A stretch of 56,806 bases of DNA from Deltaproteobacteria bacterium (GCA_021793275.1 JAJYTC010000008.1:1-56806), one strand, 5' to 3'. Counted from the first letter of the stretch, positions 17,171-26,189 are shown. Made by a program: numbers and translations. The notes: generated from the sequence alone by a model not told the origin.

Positions 17171-17202
17171 AAAAGGGAAGGGACCGCCGGATGGGCGGTC
17201 CC
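17171..17202 (-). terminator. Probable terminator of the L,D-transpeptidase gene
   Basis: The perfect 9-bp stem GGGACCGCC / GGCGGTCCC (17180-17188 and 17194-17202) has a 5-nt loop. On the minus strand it is followed by TTCCCTTTT, 44 nt after the stop at 17246. The rest of the 320 bp between 16926 and 17245 shows no gene. Confidence 0.6.
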
Positions 17203-17245
17203 GGATTTAAAAAAAAATTGCAAAAAGACTGAAAGAAAATTTCAC

Positions 17246-17914
17246 TCAGGGCATTATATAGACGGGTGTGCCGATCTGGGCAACCGAGAATAATTCGTCT
17301 ATGTCGCTATTGTCCACGGCGATGCAGCCCAAAGTCCAGTCCGGGTAGCAGCCGCCGCCGTGGATGAAAATATGTCCTCCCAGGACCGTGTCGGAAGGTG
17401 GCAGACTCAGTGTGTTGTCTGCATCTTTTATCGAGCAGTATTGATCGAAGGAAATAATACCTTCCGACAGGGCTTCCTTAGCGTCCTTTACGGTCGGATA
17501 GTTTATTCCCAGGGATTTGTAATATTGGCTGTGAGCGTTCTTGTCGCAGATCTCGAATTTTCCCACCGGGGTCCTGCCGTCGCCTTGAAAGTACTTGTTC
17601 CCTTTGGGGTCGGGTCCCAGTGCGCAGGGATATTCGCGGACGAGCGTTTGCCCTTGAATCAGCAAAAGCCTGCGTTTCGACTTGTACACGTATATGACAG
17701 GATCGGTGATTTGTGACAGCGGCATATTGAAGTCCACGGTCGTGTAGGGAACATTTCTTTTCGGGAGCGGCGGGGGAGGCGGCTGGACCTTCGTTACAAT
17801 GGGGGGGGGACAAGTCGATTGGAAAATCGAGCAGGAACACAACCCCGAACACAAAAGACCAGCACAAAAAATATAAAGCCCCAAGTCCGTAAATATGCGC
17901 CTCGAGCGCCACAT
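17246..17914 (-). CDS. L,D-transpeptidase lipoprotein (YkuD family), 222 aa
   Basis: The protein has an N-terminal hydrophobic signal with a lipobox-like LCSC (25-28) and a Pro-rich spacer (36-50). A YkuD catalytic domain follows. The catalytic motif is IFIHGGG (His185) ending in LGCIAV (Cys197), the HxG...GC pattern of enzymes that make 3-3 peptidoglycan crosslinks or anchor lipoproteins. PVIYVYKSKRRLLLIQG is the typical first strand. The usual Ser-His before the glycine and Cys is replaced by Thr-Leu, a mild departure. It is probably attached to a membrane and works in the periplasm. It is the first of two such genes on this strand, 139 bp apart. Confidence 0.88.
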   Translation of the reverse strand: MWRSRRIFTDLGLYIFCAGLLCSGLCSCSIFQSTCPPPIVTKVQPPPPPLPKRNVPYTTVDFNMPLSQITDPVIYVYKSKRRLLLIQGQTLVREYPCALGPDPKGNKYFQGDGRTPVGKFEICDKNAHSQYYKSLGINYPTVKDAKEALSEGIISFDQYCSIKDADNTLSLPPSDTVLGGHIFIHGGGCYPDWTLGCIAVDNSDIDELFSVAQIGTPVYIMP

Positions 17915-18053
17915 ACGCTGTTTCTCCTGTTGCTGTTAGCAAAAGTGCCGTGCGGGCTGGAAGCCCGCCTTCCGGACGCCGTGGGGGTGCGGGGGGCACA
18001 GCTCCCCGCGCGTCTGCCCTTCGCTGTTTCAGGGCGCCCCGAGAGGGCGTGAG

Positions 18054-18926
18054 CTACTGCTTCGGTGCTGTTTTTAGAAACTTTACCTGTTTCTTATGCA
18101 CGGATTTGAAGGTCCTACGCCTAATGATCCGCTTTTTTCGAAACCTCCCTTTAAGAACTCGCCTTTTCTGCAGGGCGACCCGGAGATCGCGGTGCAGGTC
18201 CTTAAGAGACTGCGTGACGAGCACAGGGGTCCCGACGGGAGCCCAGTCCCACAGCTTGCCCGAATATCCCATGGGTACGTTTATACAGCCATGCGAACAA
18301 TACGGGCCGATCACGTCTCCCAAGTGAATCCAAACGCGGGCATAAATGTGCAGGGCGTCGGGCATCACGGCCGGGTCGCCGTATGCGTCGGGGTATGTGG
18401 ACCAATGGACGGGGTCTTTCCTGTCGACCCTGTAGAATCCAGCCTTGGTCCAGGTATTTAACTTTCCAATGCCGACATAGGTATCGTCCACAAGTCGGCC
18501 GTTTGCGTACCACCCGAGAAACGGGATGTTCTTTACGACCAGAATAAAGTGGGGGAACTTGCGAACTTCGGGAATGTTACGGGGCAGTGGCGACCAGTTC
18601 ACGTAGGACGCGAAGTCTTTCGGAACGATGAGGGGCTTATGCAGCTTGATATCACTGCGGATATATTCCGGGTCCATCTTGTTCAGGCGGGCAAGAATTT
18701 CAACGCAGCGGGAAAAATCCAAAACGGGGTCCTTTTGCTGGAGTTTCAGCAAATCCCTTTCTGTTATCACGCGTCGCGCGGTGGAAAAATTGTGTCTTGA
18801 AATGCGGCTGGGCGCTTTGAGCCGGCGTGAGGCCGGCAAGGGCGCAGTATGTGATGGCGCGCAGCCGGAGATTATAAAAAGTGCAATCCCGGCGGCCAAA
18901 AGGCATCGGTTGGATCGTGCGAACAT
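18054..18926 (-). CDS. L,D-transpeptidase lipoprotein (YkuD family) with basic tail, 290 aa
   Basis: The signal ends in the lipobox ISGC (Cys22). Residues 47-105 form a short helical region (ERDLLKLQQ, then LNKMDPEYIRSD) that resembles a substrate-anchoring module. The YkuD domain follows and has WIHLGD (His201) and YCSHGCINVPM (His212, Cys214), so the catalytic His and Cys are present. The last 45 residues are strongly basic (Lys, Arg), unusual for the family, and could bind anionic wall polymers, lipid A or nucleic acid. It is only distantly similar to its neighbour at 17246. Both genes may be cotranscribed, but a 139-bp gap with G-rich palindromes separates them. Confidence 0.88.
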   Translation of the reverse strand: MFARSNRCLLAAGIALFIISGCAPSHTAPLPASRRLKAPSRISRHNFSTARRVITERDLLKLQQKDPVLDFSRCVEILARLNKMDPEYIRSDIKLHKPLIVPKDFASYVNWSPLPRNIPEVRKFPHFILVVKNIPFLGWYANGRLVDDTYVGIGKLNTWTKAGFYRVDRKDPVHWSTYPDAYGDPAVMPDALHIYARVWIHLGDVIGPYCSHGCINVPMGYSGKLWDWAPVGTPVLVTQSLKDLHRDLRVALQKRRVLKGRFRKKRIIRRRTFKSVHKKQVKFLKTAPKQ

Positions 18927-19226
18927 AAAAACCTCTGCTAACCGGGTTCCGAAACATTGCCGGTCGAGTTTTGCGTGGGTTTATGAAGTATTGCCACAAT
19001 TTTAAATGCGAGCAGACATTCCCCGCGGGGGAGATAAATACGTTAAGTTGAAATAGTTTGCAAGGGAAAGAATGGGGGGTGATTGGGGCGCGCTTTCCCG
19101 GGGATGAATAAGCGATAACTCCGTTATCCCGGTCCATTGCGAGATAAACTTAAATGATTATTATAGGTTTCTCATTATTACGTCTGTTTAGTCACTGCTT
19201 GGTGTCGTGCTCAGGAGGACTCAAAA
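18927..19226. other. Divergent promoter region
   Basis: 300 bp between the L,D-transpeptidase start (minus) and the DksA-BON start (plus). The half near 19140-19200 is AT-rich and likely carries the promoter of the plus-strand gene. No gene is visible. Confidence 0.4.
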
Positions 19227-19976
19227 ATGACTAATGAAGAAGTGCTGTTCCTTAGAAATGTGCTGGTTGACAGGCGCAACGGCATTCTGGAGAGGGTGGA
19301 AAGGCTTGCGGCCGCATGGCGGGAATTGGAGGAGCCGGCGATAGAGCTTGAAGAGGAAGCTCAGAAAGCCAGCATCACCAAGCCTTACGACAAACTCGAT
19401 GAAAACCGGAAGGCAGAGATCGCACAGATTGACCTTGCGCTGATCAAAATGTCAGTTGGTGATTACGGGGTTTGCGAGTCATGTGGTGAGGACATCTCAC
19501 CGAAAAGGCTGCAGGTGATACCCTGGGCTCGGCTTTGCGTAGAGTGCGCTCGCGATTTCGAAAAGCGTCGCAGAAGTCTGCCGGAGACATCCGAGGCGCC
19601 GATATCGGGTAAAGTTCCCGATGAATACCGAGGCATGGACAATCAGCAGATAATCGACCTGATCTATGAACGTCTGCAAAACGACGAGAGAATCGAGACC
19701 GAAGAGCTAAAAATTTCTTTCAAAAAAGGGGTCGTCTTGCTCGACGGCAGGCTTGAGAGCGAGCGCGAGCATGAACTGGTCCTCCGGTTGATTGCCGAAT
19801 CGTTGGGTTTTTCCTCTATCGTCGATCGCATTGAGATAAACGAGCCGGGCATGGAATCGGATGAGATTTCGGAAAGGGATCCGGAAGACGATGAAGCGGG
19901 CGAGCTGTTTTACGACCGGGAGATGAGCGAGGAGGCTTTTGACGCACAAGGAATTGCCTTCCCGCAGGTTTCATAA
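19227..19976 (+). CDS. DksA/TraR-type zinc-finger protein fused to a BON domain
   Basis: A protein of 249 residues. The N-terminal coiled coil (1-75) and a four-Cys zinc finger, CESC (83-86) and CVEC (104-107), with the typical spacing and PWARLC signature, are DksA/TraR-like. Such proteins enter the RNA polymerase secondary channel or bind its surface. The C-terminal part (about 133-200: IIDLIYERLQNDERIE, then GVVLLDGRLESE and a VDRIEIN strand) matches a BON fold, usually a phospholipid- or ligand-binding module of envelope proteins. An acidic tail follows. The fusion is unusual. No signal peptide is present, so it is cytoplasmic. GGAGGA lies 9 nt before the ATG. The acidic DxxDA pair of true DksA is not obvious. 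Confidence 0.85.
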   Translation: MTNEEVLFLRNVLVDRRNGILERVERLAAAWRELEEPAIELEEEAQKASITKPYDKLDENRKAEIAQIDLALIKMSVGDYGVCESCGEDISPKRLQVIPWARLCVECARDFEKRRRSLPETSEAPISGKVPDEYRGMDNQQIIDLIYERLQNDERIETEELKISFKKGVVLLDGRLESEREHELVLRLIAESLGFSSIVDRIEINEPGMESDEISERDPEDDEAGELFYDREMSEEAFDAQGIAFPQVS

Positions 19977-20093
19977 AAGGTTTGTCTGTCTAGCGCCTGT
20001 TCATAAACACAGAACCCCACGCATATGGTTCGCGGCCCGGCGCGCCAGGCTGTGGCCGGGAGGAAAGGATTTGCAATGGGGTGGGAAATGTTT

Positions 20094-20121
20094 CGAGGGT
20101 TGCGGGGGAACGCAACCCTCG
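20094..20121 (+). terminator. Hairpin downstream of the DksA-BON gene
   Basis: A perfect 11-bp stem, CGAGGGTTGCG and its complement, with a 6-nt loop, 118 nt after the DksA-BON stop. The following AACTGTTTGG is only a weak U-tract, so termination is likely but not certain. Confidence 0.5.
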
Positions 20122-20629
20122 AACTGTTTGGCCATGAAAAGGCCGGGGGATGGGCCGGGGGCTGAGAAGGTCCACGGACGAATACTGACACTCATGCCTT
20201 GCACTACGCGATGCTCTACGTTCACACCAAGCGAGATCGAATTGCGATTGAGCCTCCACGGGGAACATCAGCTTCAGCGGGCAGTCGAATTGCGATTGGA
20301 AAACCAGACTCAGCATCAGGTAGAAGTGGAACCCAATTGTCAGAGAACGTCTTGCGCGCGGTCGAAGGACACGCTCAGCAACGGGGCCGGGACCAATTTT
20401 CCTGCAAGTGGAATCCGCCCCCCACTGGCCATTTATAAAGAGCAACTTGTGTGCCATAAATTGATTGGATTTTATTTGAATCATAATATCCAATAGTTAT
20501 GCCGCACAGGAGTAAATAGCTTTGATAATTTATGCTTGGAATCGTGTAAATAGGGATATATCGAAGCGATATTGTACTATTGAGATGACAGTCGGGCGTA
20601 TGCTGAAAGTTTCACCTGTGCAGCCGAAG

Positions 20630-20699
20630 AAGTAAAAAGGAGGAAGGCAAAAACAATGGAATCAGAAGAGTTTCACCTTTGCCTTTTGCCTTTTTACTT
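20630..20699 (-). terminator. AT-rich inverted repeat after ruvB
   Basis: AAGTAAAAAGG with AAGGCAAAA (20630-20652) pairs with TTTTGCCTTTTTACTT (20684-20699). It lies about 20 bp beyond the ruvB stop and ends in a T-rich run on the minus strand. A terminator for the ruv operon is the simplest reading. Confidence 0.5.
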
Positions 20700-20721
20700 T
20701 TGCCCCCGGCAAGCGTTTTCC

Positions 20722-21741
20722 TCACATCCTCAGTTGGCGGGCTCGCGTTTTATAAGCAACGCCAAGATGCTCGTAAGCAAGGCGGGTGGCCAGGCGGCCT
20801 CGGGGAGTTTTGGTGATGAAGCCTTCCTGGATGAGAAAGGGTTCATAGACATCCTCGAGGGTGTCTTTTTCTTCAGACACCGAAGCGGCCAGGGTTTCGA
20901 TGCCGACCGGTCCTCCGTCGTATTTTTCAATGATAGTGCCCAGGATTTTGCGGTCCATCGCGTCAAAGCCCTTTTGGTCCACATCGAGCATTTTCAGGGC
21001 GGCGTCGGCCACCTGCGCCGAGATATTGCCGTCGGCGCGAACCTCCGCATAGTCGCGGACCCTTCGCAGAAGGCGGTTGGCCACTCGGGGGGTGCCGCGC
21101 GAGCGCCGGGCGATCTCGAGTGCTCCTTCCTGCTCGATGGCTATCCCGAGGATTTTCGCCGAGCGCAGTATTATGCTTTTCAATTCGGTGGGGCTGTAGA
21201 ATTCAAGCCTTAGCGAGACACCGAAGCGGTCGCGCAAAGGAGGCGACAGCAGGCCCGCCCGGGTGGTCGCCCCTATAAGCGTAAAAGGCGGCAGATCCAG
21301 TTTTACGGTGCGTGCCGATGGCCCCTGGCCGATGATGATGTCGAGCTTGAAGTCTTCCATCGCCGGGTAGAGGATTTCCTCTACGACGTGATTGAGACGA
21401 TGGATTTCGTCTATAAAGAGGACGTCGCCCCGTTCGAGGTTTGTCAGGATGGCGGCCAGGTCCCCCGGCCTTTCTATTACCGGCCCGGAGGTGCTTCGAA
21501 GGCTGACGCCCAGTTCGTTGCTTATGACCGCGGCAAGGGAGGTCTTGCCCAAGCCGGGGAAGCCGTGAAAAAGCACGTGGTCCAGGGGCTCCGAGCGTCC
21601 CTTGGCGGCGGCAATGAAGACGTAGAGGTTTTCTTTGACCTTCTCCTGGCCTATGTAGTCGGCAAGGGTACGGGGTCGGAGGCTGCCCTCGACGGGCAGG
21701 TCTTCTTCCTTTTTCTGCGGAGTGATCACGCGGTCCGACAT
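20722..21741 (-). CDS. ruvB: Holliday junction branch-migration ATPase RuvB
   Basis: A protein of 339 residues, the normal length. It has the RuvB N-terminal signature ([13 protein letters not shown]), Walker A GFPGLGKT (60-67, Phe where Pro is usual), Walker [12 protein letters not shown], sensor 1 [18 protein letters not shown] with the arginine-finger region, and a C-terminal winged helix ending TPRGRLAT. The hexamer drives RuvA-bound four-way junctions. It is the last gene of rlmE-yebC-ruvC-ruvA-ruvB. A 97-bp gap with an inverted repeat separates it from ruvA, so it might also be transcribed separately. Confidence 0.98.
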   Translation of the reverse strand: MSDRVITPQKKEEDLPVEGSLRPRTLADYIGQEKVKENLYVFIAAAKGRSEPLDHVLFHGFPGLGKTSLAAVISNELGVSLRSTSGPVIERPGDLAAILTNLERGDVLFIDEIHRLNHVVEEILYPAMEDFKLDIIIGQGPSARTVKLDLPPFTLIGATTRAGLLSPPLRDRFGVSLRLEFYSPTELKSIILRSAKILGIAIEQEGALEIARRSRGTPRVANRLLRRVRDYAEVRADGNISAQVADAALKMLDVDQKGFDAMDRKILGTIIEKYDGGPVGIETLAASVSEEKDTLEDVYEPFLIQEGFITKTPRGRLATRLAYEHLGVAYKTRARQLRM

Positions 21742-21766
21742 CTGCTCAGAATCTCCAGGAAAAAAC

Positions 21767-21820
21767 GGTGAACGGGTGAGTGGTAAGGACCCGCTCGACT
21801 AGCCGACTCACCCATTCACC
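21767..21820. repeat. Inverted repeat between ruvA and ruvB
   Basis: GGTGAACGGGTGAGT (21767-21781) pairs with ACTCACCCATTCACC (21806-21820), 14 of 15 positions. It fills most of the 97-bp gap. It could be a stability hairpin that sets the RuvA:RuvB ratio, or a remnant of a repeat element. Confidence 0.6.
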
Positions 21821-21838
21821 GACTCACCGACAGCGAAC

Positions 21839-22438
21839 TCACACCAGGGCTTTAAGCGCCCCCCTCAGCAGATCTTCGATCGAAGGGTTTTCACCCAGCT
21901 CCTGCCTTGCCCGTTTGAGCGCCTTTTCCGCTTCGGCCGGGCGGTAGCCCAGATTGACGAGTGCGGAAAAAGCATCCGGAAAGGTGTTGGCTGAATCTGC
22001 GAAGGGCTGCGGAGGGCCGGGCTTCTGCCTGCTCTTGCCCTCTACCTTGTCGCGCAGTTCCAGCACGACCCTGTCGGCGATTTTTTTCCCGACCCCCGGG
22101 ACGTTTTTGAGCCGCAGGTAATCCTGCCGGATAACCGCCTGCCTCAGTTCGTCCGGACTGATCCCCGAAAGTATCCCCAGGGCAAGTTTGGGGCCGACGC
22201 CGTTAACCCCGGTCAGCAGAAGAAACATCTCTTTTTCGGCGATCGTGCGAAAACCGAAGAGCTGAATGGCGTCCTCGCGCACGTGGGTGTGGATGTTGAG
22301 CACAACGGGCTGCCCGAGATCGGGCAGGTCGTAGAAAGTGCTCAAAGGGACCTGTACATGATACCCGACGCCACTTACATCGACGATGACGTATTCAGGG
22401 CTCTTGGCCCGCAATTTCCCTTCGAGAAAACCTATCAT
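21839..22438 (-). CDS. ruvA: Holliday junction-binding protein RuvA
   Basis: A protein of 199 residues with an N-terminal OB fold (MIGFLEGKL, VDVSGVGYHV), two helix-hairpin-helix motifs (LLTGVNGVGPKLAL and LKNVPGVGKKIADRVVLELRDK) and the flexible domain III (SALVNLGYRPAEAEKAL) that contacts RuvB. Tetramers hold the four-way junction in a square-planar form. The start overlaps the ruvC stop by 4 bp, so translation is likely coupled. Confidence 0.98.
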   Translation of the reverse strand: MIGFLEGKLRAKSPEYVIVDVSGVGYHVQVPLSTFYDLPDLGQPVVLNIHTHVREDAIQLFGFRTIAEKEMFLLLTGVNGVGPKLALGILSGISPDELRQAVIRQDYLRLKNVPGVGKKIADRVVLELRDKVEGKSRQKPGPPQPFADSANTFPDAFSALVNLGYRPAEAEKALKRARQELGENPSIEDLLRGALKALV

Positions 22439-22938
22439 GATCTATCCGGGAGCTTCCACCTGATGTTGGATGACCAGGTGCTGATATGGCAAACCGCGAC
22501 CGCAAGAGCATCGGCGGCATCGGGCTCCAAGGCCGAGTCGATGCGGAAAAGCTTCTGGATCATTCCCGCAACCTGCTCCTTGGGAGCTCTGCCGTAGCCG
22601 GCTACCGACTGCTTTATGCCCAGCGCGCTATACTCGTGAATAGAGAGCCCCGAGCAGATTCCGGCCAGGATAACGGCGCCGCGGGCCTGCCCGAGACTGA
22701 GTGCGCTTTTGACGTTTTTTGCAAAGAAGACCTCTTCGACCGCCATGAATTCGGGGCTATATGTCCCGATGTGCTCTTTTATCTGCTCGAAGATGATCTT
22801 GAGGCGTTCGGCAAGCGGGCGTGAGGACGGAAGCTTCACTGTCCCATGGTGGATGTGCCTGAGATGGAAGCCGTCACCCTCAACAATGCCGAATCCGGTA
22901 AAACGCGACCCCGGGTCCACTCCGATAGTCCGGATCAT
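22435..22938 (-). CDS. ruvC: Holliday junction resolvase RuvC
   Basis: A protein of 167 residues. The RNase-H fold begins TIGVDPGSRFTGFG with the first catalytic Asp (residue 7). The conserved Glu lies in FMAVEEVFFAKN, and the C-terminal acidic pair is in DAADALAVAVCH. The dimer cuts paired strands of the junction after RuvAB migration. It lies 3 bp from yebC and overlaps ruvA, the common arrangement in many bacteria. Confidence 0.97.
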   Translation of the reverse strand: MIRTIGVDPGSRFTGFGIVEGDGFHLRHIHHGTVKLPSSRPLAERLKIIFEQIKEHIGTYSPEFMAVEEVFFAKNVKSALSLGQARGAVILAGICSGLSIHEYSALGIKQSVAGYGRAPKEQVAGMIQKLFRIDSALEPDAADALAVAVCHISTWSSNIRWKLPDRS

Positions 22939-22941
22939 CTT

Positions 22942-23691
22942 TTATTCCAGCGATTCCATTATCTGGTCAGGGATGTCAAAGTTCGCGTAAACATTTTGAA
23001 CGTCGTCGTTGTCTTCCAGGGCATCCAGCAGTTTTAAGATTTGCTGGGCGGTCTTGGGGTCTTCGATTCGGACCGTCGTTTGGGGCGCCATTGTGACTTC
23101 AGCAAGATCGTAGGTTATGCCTTTTTCGTCGAAAACCGCTTTTACGTTCAGGAACTCCTCGGGCGCCGTAATGACCTCGAACTGGTCTTCCTGATCTTTA
23201 ACGTCTTCAGCGCCGGCTTCGAGTGCCAGTTCCATCAGTTCTTCCTCGGGCATGGTTTTTTTGTCGAAAACGATGCTCCCCTTTTTATTGAACATCCAGG
23301 AAACGCAGCCCGCCTCTCCAAGGTTCCCGTTGTTCCTGCTGAAGATGTGGCGCACTTCGCTAGCGGCCCTGTTTCGATTGTCGGTCATGATATCGACAAG
23401 GACCGCAACCCCGGCGGGGCCGTATCCCTCATAGGTCATTTCTTCGTAGTTTACGCCTTCAAGCTCGCCGGTACCCTTCTTTATGGCCCTGTCGATATTG
23501 TCTTTGGGCATGTTTTCAGCTTTTGCGGCCAGGACCGCGGCCCGCAGACGCGGATTGCCCTCCGGGTTTCCGCCGCCCATGCGGGCCGCAACCATTAACT
23601 CTTTAATCAACCTGGTAAAAACCTTTCCCCGTTTGGCATCAGCCGCCCCCTTTTTGTGGCGGATGGTTGCCCATTTGGAATGACCGGACAT
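22942..23691 (-). CDS. yebC: YebC/PmpR-family regulator
   Basis: A protein of 249 residues with the invariant N-terminus [19 protein letters not shown]. The family folds into three domains with a negatively charged face. Members have been described as DNA-binding regulators and more recently as factors that relieve ribosome stalling on proline stretches. The conserved [19 protein letters not shown] block and the C-terminal [18 protein letters not shown] are present. It lies upstream of ruvC in the same order as in E. coli. Confidence 0.97.
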   Translation of the reverse strand: MSGHSKWATIRHKKGAADAKRGKVFTRLIKELMVAARMGGGNPEGNPRLRAAVLAAKAENMPKDNIDRAIKKGTGELEGVNYEEMTYEGYGPAGVAVLVDIMTDNRNRAASEVRHIFSRNNGNLGEAGCVSWMFNKKGSIVFDKKTMPEEELMELALEAGAEDVKDQEDQFEVITAPEEFLNVKAVFDEKGITYDLAEVTMAPQTTVRIEDPKTAQQILKLLDALEDNDDVQNVYANFDIPDQIMESLE

Positions 23692-23704
23692 AAACTCCTC
23701 CTGA

Positions 23705-24295
23705 CTATGATTTCCTATTCATGGCGAGAATATAAATTTCTCTGCTCTGTTTCCTGGTGGCCTCGGGTCTTACGACCCTGGTCTTCCCGAATTGTTTCTT
23801 GACCTCGGCGAGCAACTGGTGAAACTCCGGTCCCTGAAACAGCTTGGCCAGAAATGTGCCTCCGGGCGCGAGCCCCCATAAGGCAACCTCCAGGGCCCGT
23901 TCGAAAAGAAGCGCGGAGCGGGCGCTGTCGGCGGCCTTGATGCCTGAGGTGGCCGGGGCCATATCGCTTAGCACGACGTTAAACGGAAGATAGTCGCGCA
24001 AAGCGCTCTCAACGAAATCATGGTCGAAAATGTCACCCTGAAGGGTCACCACGTATTTCGGAAAAGCATGTTGGATCGGTTTGAGATCGATGCCCACAAC
24101 GAGGCCCGCACCTCCTACGATCCCGCCTGCAAGCTGTATCCATGAACCGGGGGCCGCTCCCAGATCGAGGACGCGGTCTCCCGCCTTCAATACCTTAAAT
24201 CTTTTCTGAATCTCTTCGAGCTTATATATAGCCCGCGCAAGGTAATTCTGCTTTTTTGCCTTGCGAAAATAATAGTCCTGGACAGTAAAAGCCAT
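23705..24295 (-). CDS. rlmE: 23S rRNA 2'-O-ribose methyltransferase RlmE (FtsJ)
   Basis: A protein of 196 residues. The SAM-binding motif is [14 protein letters not shown]. The catalytic tetrad can be traced: Lys in the N-terminal RAIYKLEE, Asp in [10 protein letters not shown], Lys in FLAKLFQG and Glu in VRPEATR. The enzyme methylates U2552 of 23S rRNA in E. coli numbering and aids late 50S assembly. It is the first gene of the run toward ruvB, 13 bp before yebC, and is divergent from the macrodomain gene. Confidence 0.95.
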   Translation of the reverse strand: MAFTVQDYYFRKAKKQNYLARAIYKLEEIQKRFKVLKAGDRVLDLGAAPGSWIQLAGGIVGGAGLVVGIDLKPIQHAFPKYVVTLQGDIFDHDFVESALRDYLPFNVVLSDMAPATSGIKAADSARSALLFERALEVALWGLAPGGTFLAKLFQGPEFHQLLAEVKKQFGKTRVVRPEATRKQSREIYILAMNRKS

Positions 24296-24416
24296 CGCGT
24301 CGACCCTAAAGATATGAATTATTTCCTATATCGGAAAATCCCCGATTTGTAAACCGGGGGCTTGCGAAAAGGTGATAAACTCTTTCCGTTCTTATTTTAG
24401 ACCGAGGAGGACACGG

Positions 24417-24974
24417 ATGGAAAAAATAATCAACGGAAAAAAACTTGTGCTCGTCCTGGGCGACATCACGGAGTTGGCGGTTGAAGCGATCGTCAATGCC
24501 GCAAACTCCGGGCTCCAGTTGGGCGGAGGCGTCGCGGGCGCCATCAGGACCAAAGGAGGACCGAGCATCCAGCAGGAGTGCAACCGGATAGGTCCGATCC
24601 GGGTGGGCGAGGCGGTCCTGACCGGAGGCGGCAGCCTCAAGGCCTCCTATGTGATTCACGCGGTCGGCCCGGTCTACGGCGAGGGCAACGAGGACGAAAA
24701 GCTGCGCAATGCTACCCTTGGCAGCCTCGAGCGCGCAACGGAAAAGGGGATAAAATCCATCGCATTTCCGGCCATAAGCACGGGCATTTTCGGCTTTCCA
24801 AAAGACAGGTGCGCCCGGATTATGTTGAAAGCGGTTTCGGAATTTCTTGCAGGCCGGGAAACGAGCCTGGAAAAAGTGATCTTTTGTTTATGGTCCGGGG
24901 CCGATCTCGATTTGTTCGAAAAAACTCTGGCCGAGGCGGCGGCTGCGGAGGAGCCCCCTTTCAGGGGAGCCTGA
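24417..24974 (+). CDS. Macrodomain ADP-ribose hydrolase-like protein (YmdB type)
   Basis: A protein of 185 residues from the ATG at 24417, which has GAGGAGGA 6-7 nt upstream. A longer in-frame start at 24372 lacks such a site. The stand-alone macrodomain has GDITELAVEAIVNAANSGL, GGGVAGAIRTKGGP and PAISTGIFGFP, the loops that hold the ADP-ribose pyrophosphate and distal ribose. Close relatives remove O-acetyl from O-acetyl-ADP-ribose or ADP-ribose from proteins and nucleic acids. No partner transferase gene is nearby. The 3' end overlaps the convergent methyltransferase gene by 14 bp. Confidence 0.93.
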   Translation: MEKIINGKKLVLVLGDITELAVEAIVNAANSGLQLGGGVAGAIRTKGGPSIQQECNRIGPIRVGEAVLTGGGSLKASYVIHAVGPVYGEGNEDEKLRNATLGSLERATEKGIKSIAFPAISTGIFGFPKDRCARIMLKAVSEFLAGRETSLEKVIFCLWSGADLDLFEKTLAEAAAAEEPPFRGA

Positions 24975-25575
24975 ATAGTGTCGGCAATATCGAAGCGTTA
25001 TGCAGACTTTGTATCAGTTGGAGCACTCCATAAATCCACAGGAAATAACTGGCGTCCAGAAGGGCCTTTCTCAGTTCCCTGGTGTTGACCTGACAGGTGT
25101 CGGGTTCCGAGTAGAGCGATATTTTAGGGATAAACCTGGGTACTCGTTTCGCGTAGGCCTCGAATGACTGCCCATGGCGTTTGCGCAGGTTTTCTTCTTC
25201 GTTCAGGATCACGAAGGGGTAATAGAGCCCGAACGAAATCGTGAGCAAAGCCAGAATCAGAAGGCTGCCCGTAGCCAGTCCGATTCCTGCTGCCCCGATC
25301 AGGCTGAAGAGGTAGAGTGGATTGCGCGTTGCCGAATAAGGTCCGAATTCCACCAGGCTGGAAGTTTTGCGTCCGGCAATATAGATGGAGCTCCAGACCC
25401 TGCCGAAGGCAGCGATGATTACACAGCCAAGGCCGGCGAAACTGATCAGGTCCCCCTTAAGACCTTCTCCCGGCCTGTTGCCGGATACCATGAGCAGAAG
25501 GAAGACCAAAAGGGCCAACAAGCGGGAGTGAGCGATACGAATCTTTGAACTTTTGCCTGCTTTGAAAAAATTCAT
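24961..25575 (-). CDS. ICMT/PEMT-like integral-membrane methyltransferase
   Basis: A protein of 204 residues with about five hydrophobic segments. The C-terminal half carries the isoprenylcysteine carboxyl methyltransferase family signature: GPYSATRNPLYLFSL, then a TM segment, then NEEENLRKRHGQSFEAYAKRVPRFIP. In this family these residues bind SAM and the substrate at the membrane surface. Bacterial members act on lipids or unknown small molecules, and the substrate is not evident here. It converges with the macrodomain gene, and the two overlap at their 3' ends. Confidence 0.85.
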   Translation of the reverse strand: MNFFKAGKSSKIRIAHSRLLALLVFLLLMVSGNRPGEGLKGDLISFAGLGCVIIAAFGRVWSSIYIAGRKTSSLVEFGPYSATRNPLYLFSLIGAAGIGLATGSLLILALLTISFGLYYPFVILNEEENLRKRHGQSFEAYAKRVPRFIPKISLYSEPDTCQVNTRELRKALLDASYFLWIYGVLQLIQSLHNASILPTLFRLP

Positions 25576-26189
25576 TCTTTTAATTCCAGGAATTCAAAAT
25601 ATAAAAAATTTTCCGCCCCCCTCACATCCGAGGGTTACGGAGGGACATAAGTATAGAAACGGTGATGTAAAAACAAGCAAATTCCGCCGGTTTGCGGTTT
25701 ACCCACAAGATATTGGACGGGATAGCAGGTAGCACAGCTGCGCTCGAAGCTACCGGCGCAAAAATTTATCCGGAGCGAAAACCCGACCCGGCCGGTGGAA
25801 AGGGCTGCGAGGAAAATAGTTGACATTTTACGGCAATCTATTTATGAAGCGTTGGTTCCACTGCCTGAGAAGGGTGAGGGGAATGAAGCGGATTTTTATC
25901 ATGGCTTTAGCCTTTGAATAGCTTCGTTTTCCGAGTTTTTTTTCGACTCTTGGGCTTTCCTCGTGTAAATCAATCAACAAATACTCGGTGGAACCGAGCG
26001 TTAACCCTGAGAGCTTTTCAGGCAACCCCGAAGGAAATCGCTTTCGGCCCGGCAGGAAAGAATCCCAAGGTTTTGGCTCTAAGATGGCAATGCCTTTTCA
26101 GACGTGTATTCCGCTGATTCAGGTAGGGCTCGAAAGCCTGATCGGCTCGCGGACTAACATGAAATCGACTCTCAAGAAGGAGGCTGACC
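25576..26189. other. Long upstream region of the acetyl-CoA synthase operon
   Basis: 614 bp with no supported gene. It separates the ICMT-like gene (minus) from acsD (plus) and must carry the operon promoter. AT-rich stretches at 25575-25615 and 25815-25990 are promoter candidates. Short frames at 25635-25826 and 25828-26025 (minus) and 25914-26117 (plus) have no domain. I see no riboswitch that I can name. Confidence 0.45.

Larger units (their letters stand above)
19977..20721. other. Long intergenic region with inverted and direct repeats
   Basis: 745 bp without a supported gene. It holds a hairpin at 20094-20121, two copies of TCGAATTGCGATTG (20237-20250 and 20285-20298, 48 bp apart), and an AT-rich inverted repeat at 20630-20699 just before ruvB. 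Frames at 19990-20493 (minus) and 20199-20438 (plus) have neither domain nor ribosome-binding site. It may be a decayed gene. Confidence 0.45.

Noticed and set aside
19977-20721. tRNA or other stable RNA in the 745-bp gap
   Set aside because: I found no T-loop or anticodon-arm pattern. The paired segments are simple hairpins.
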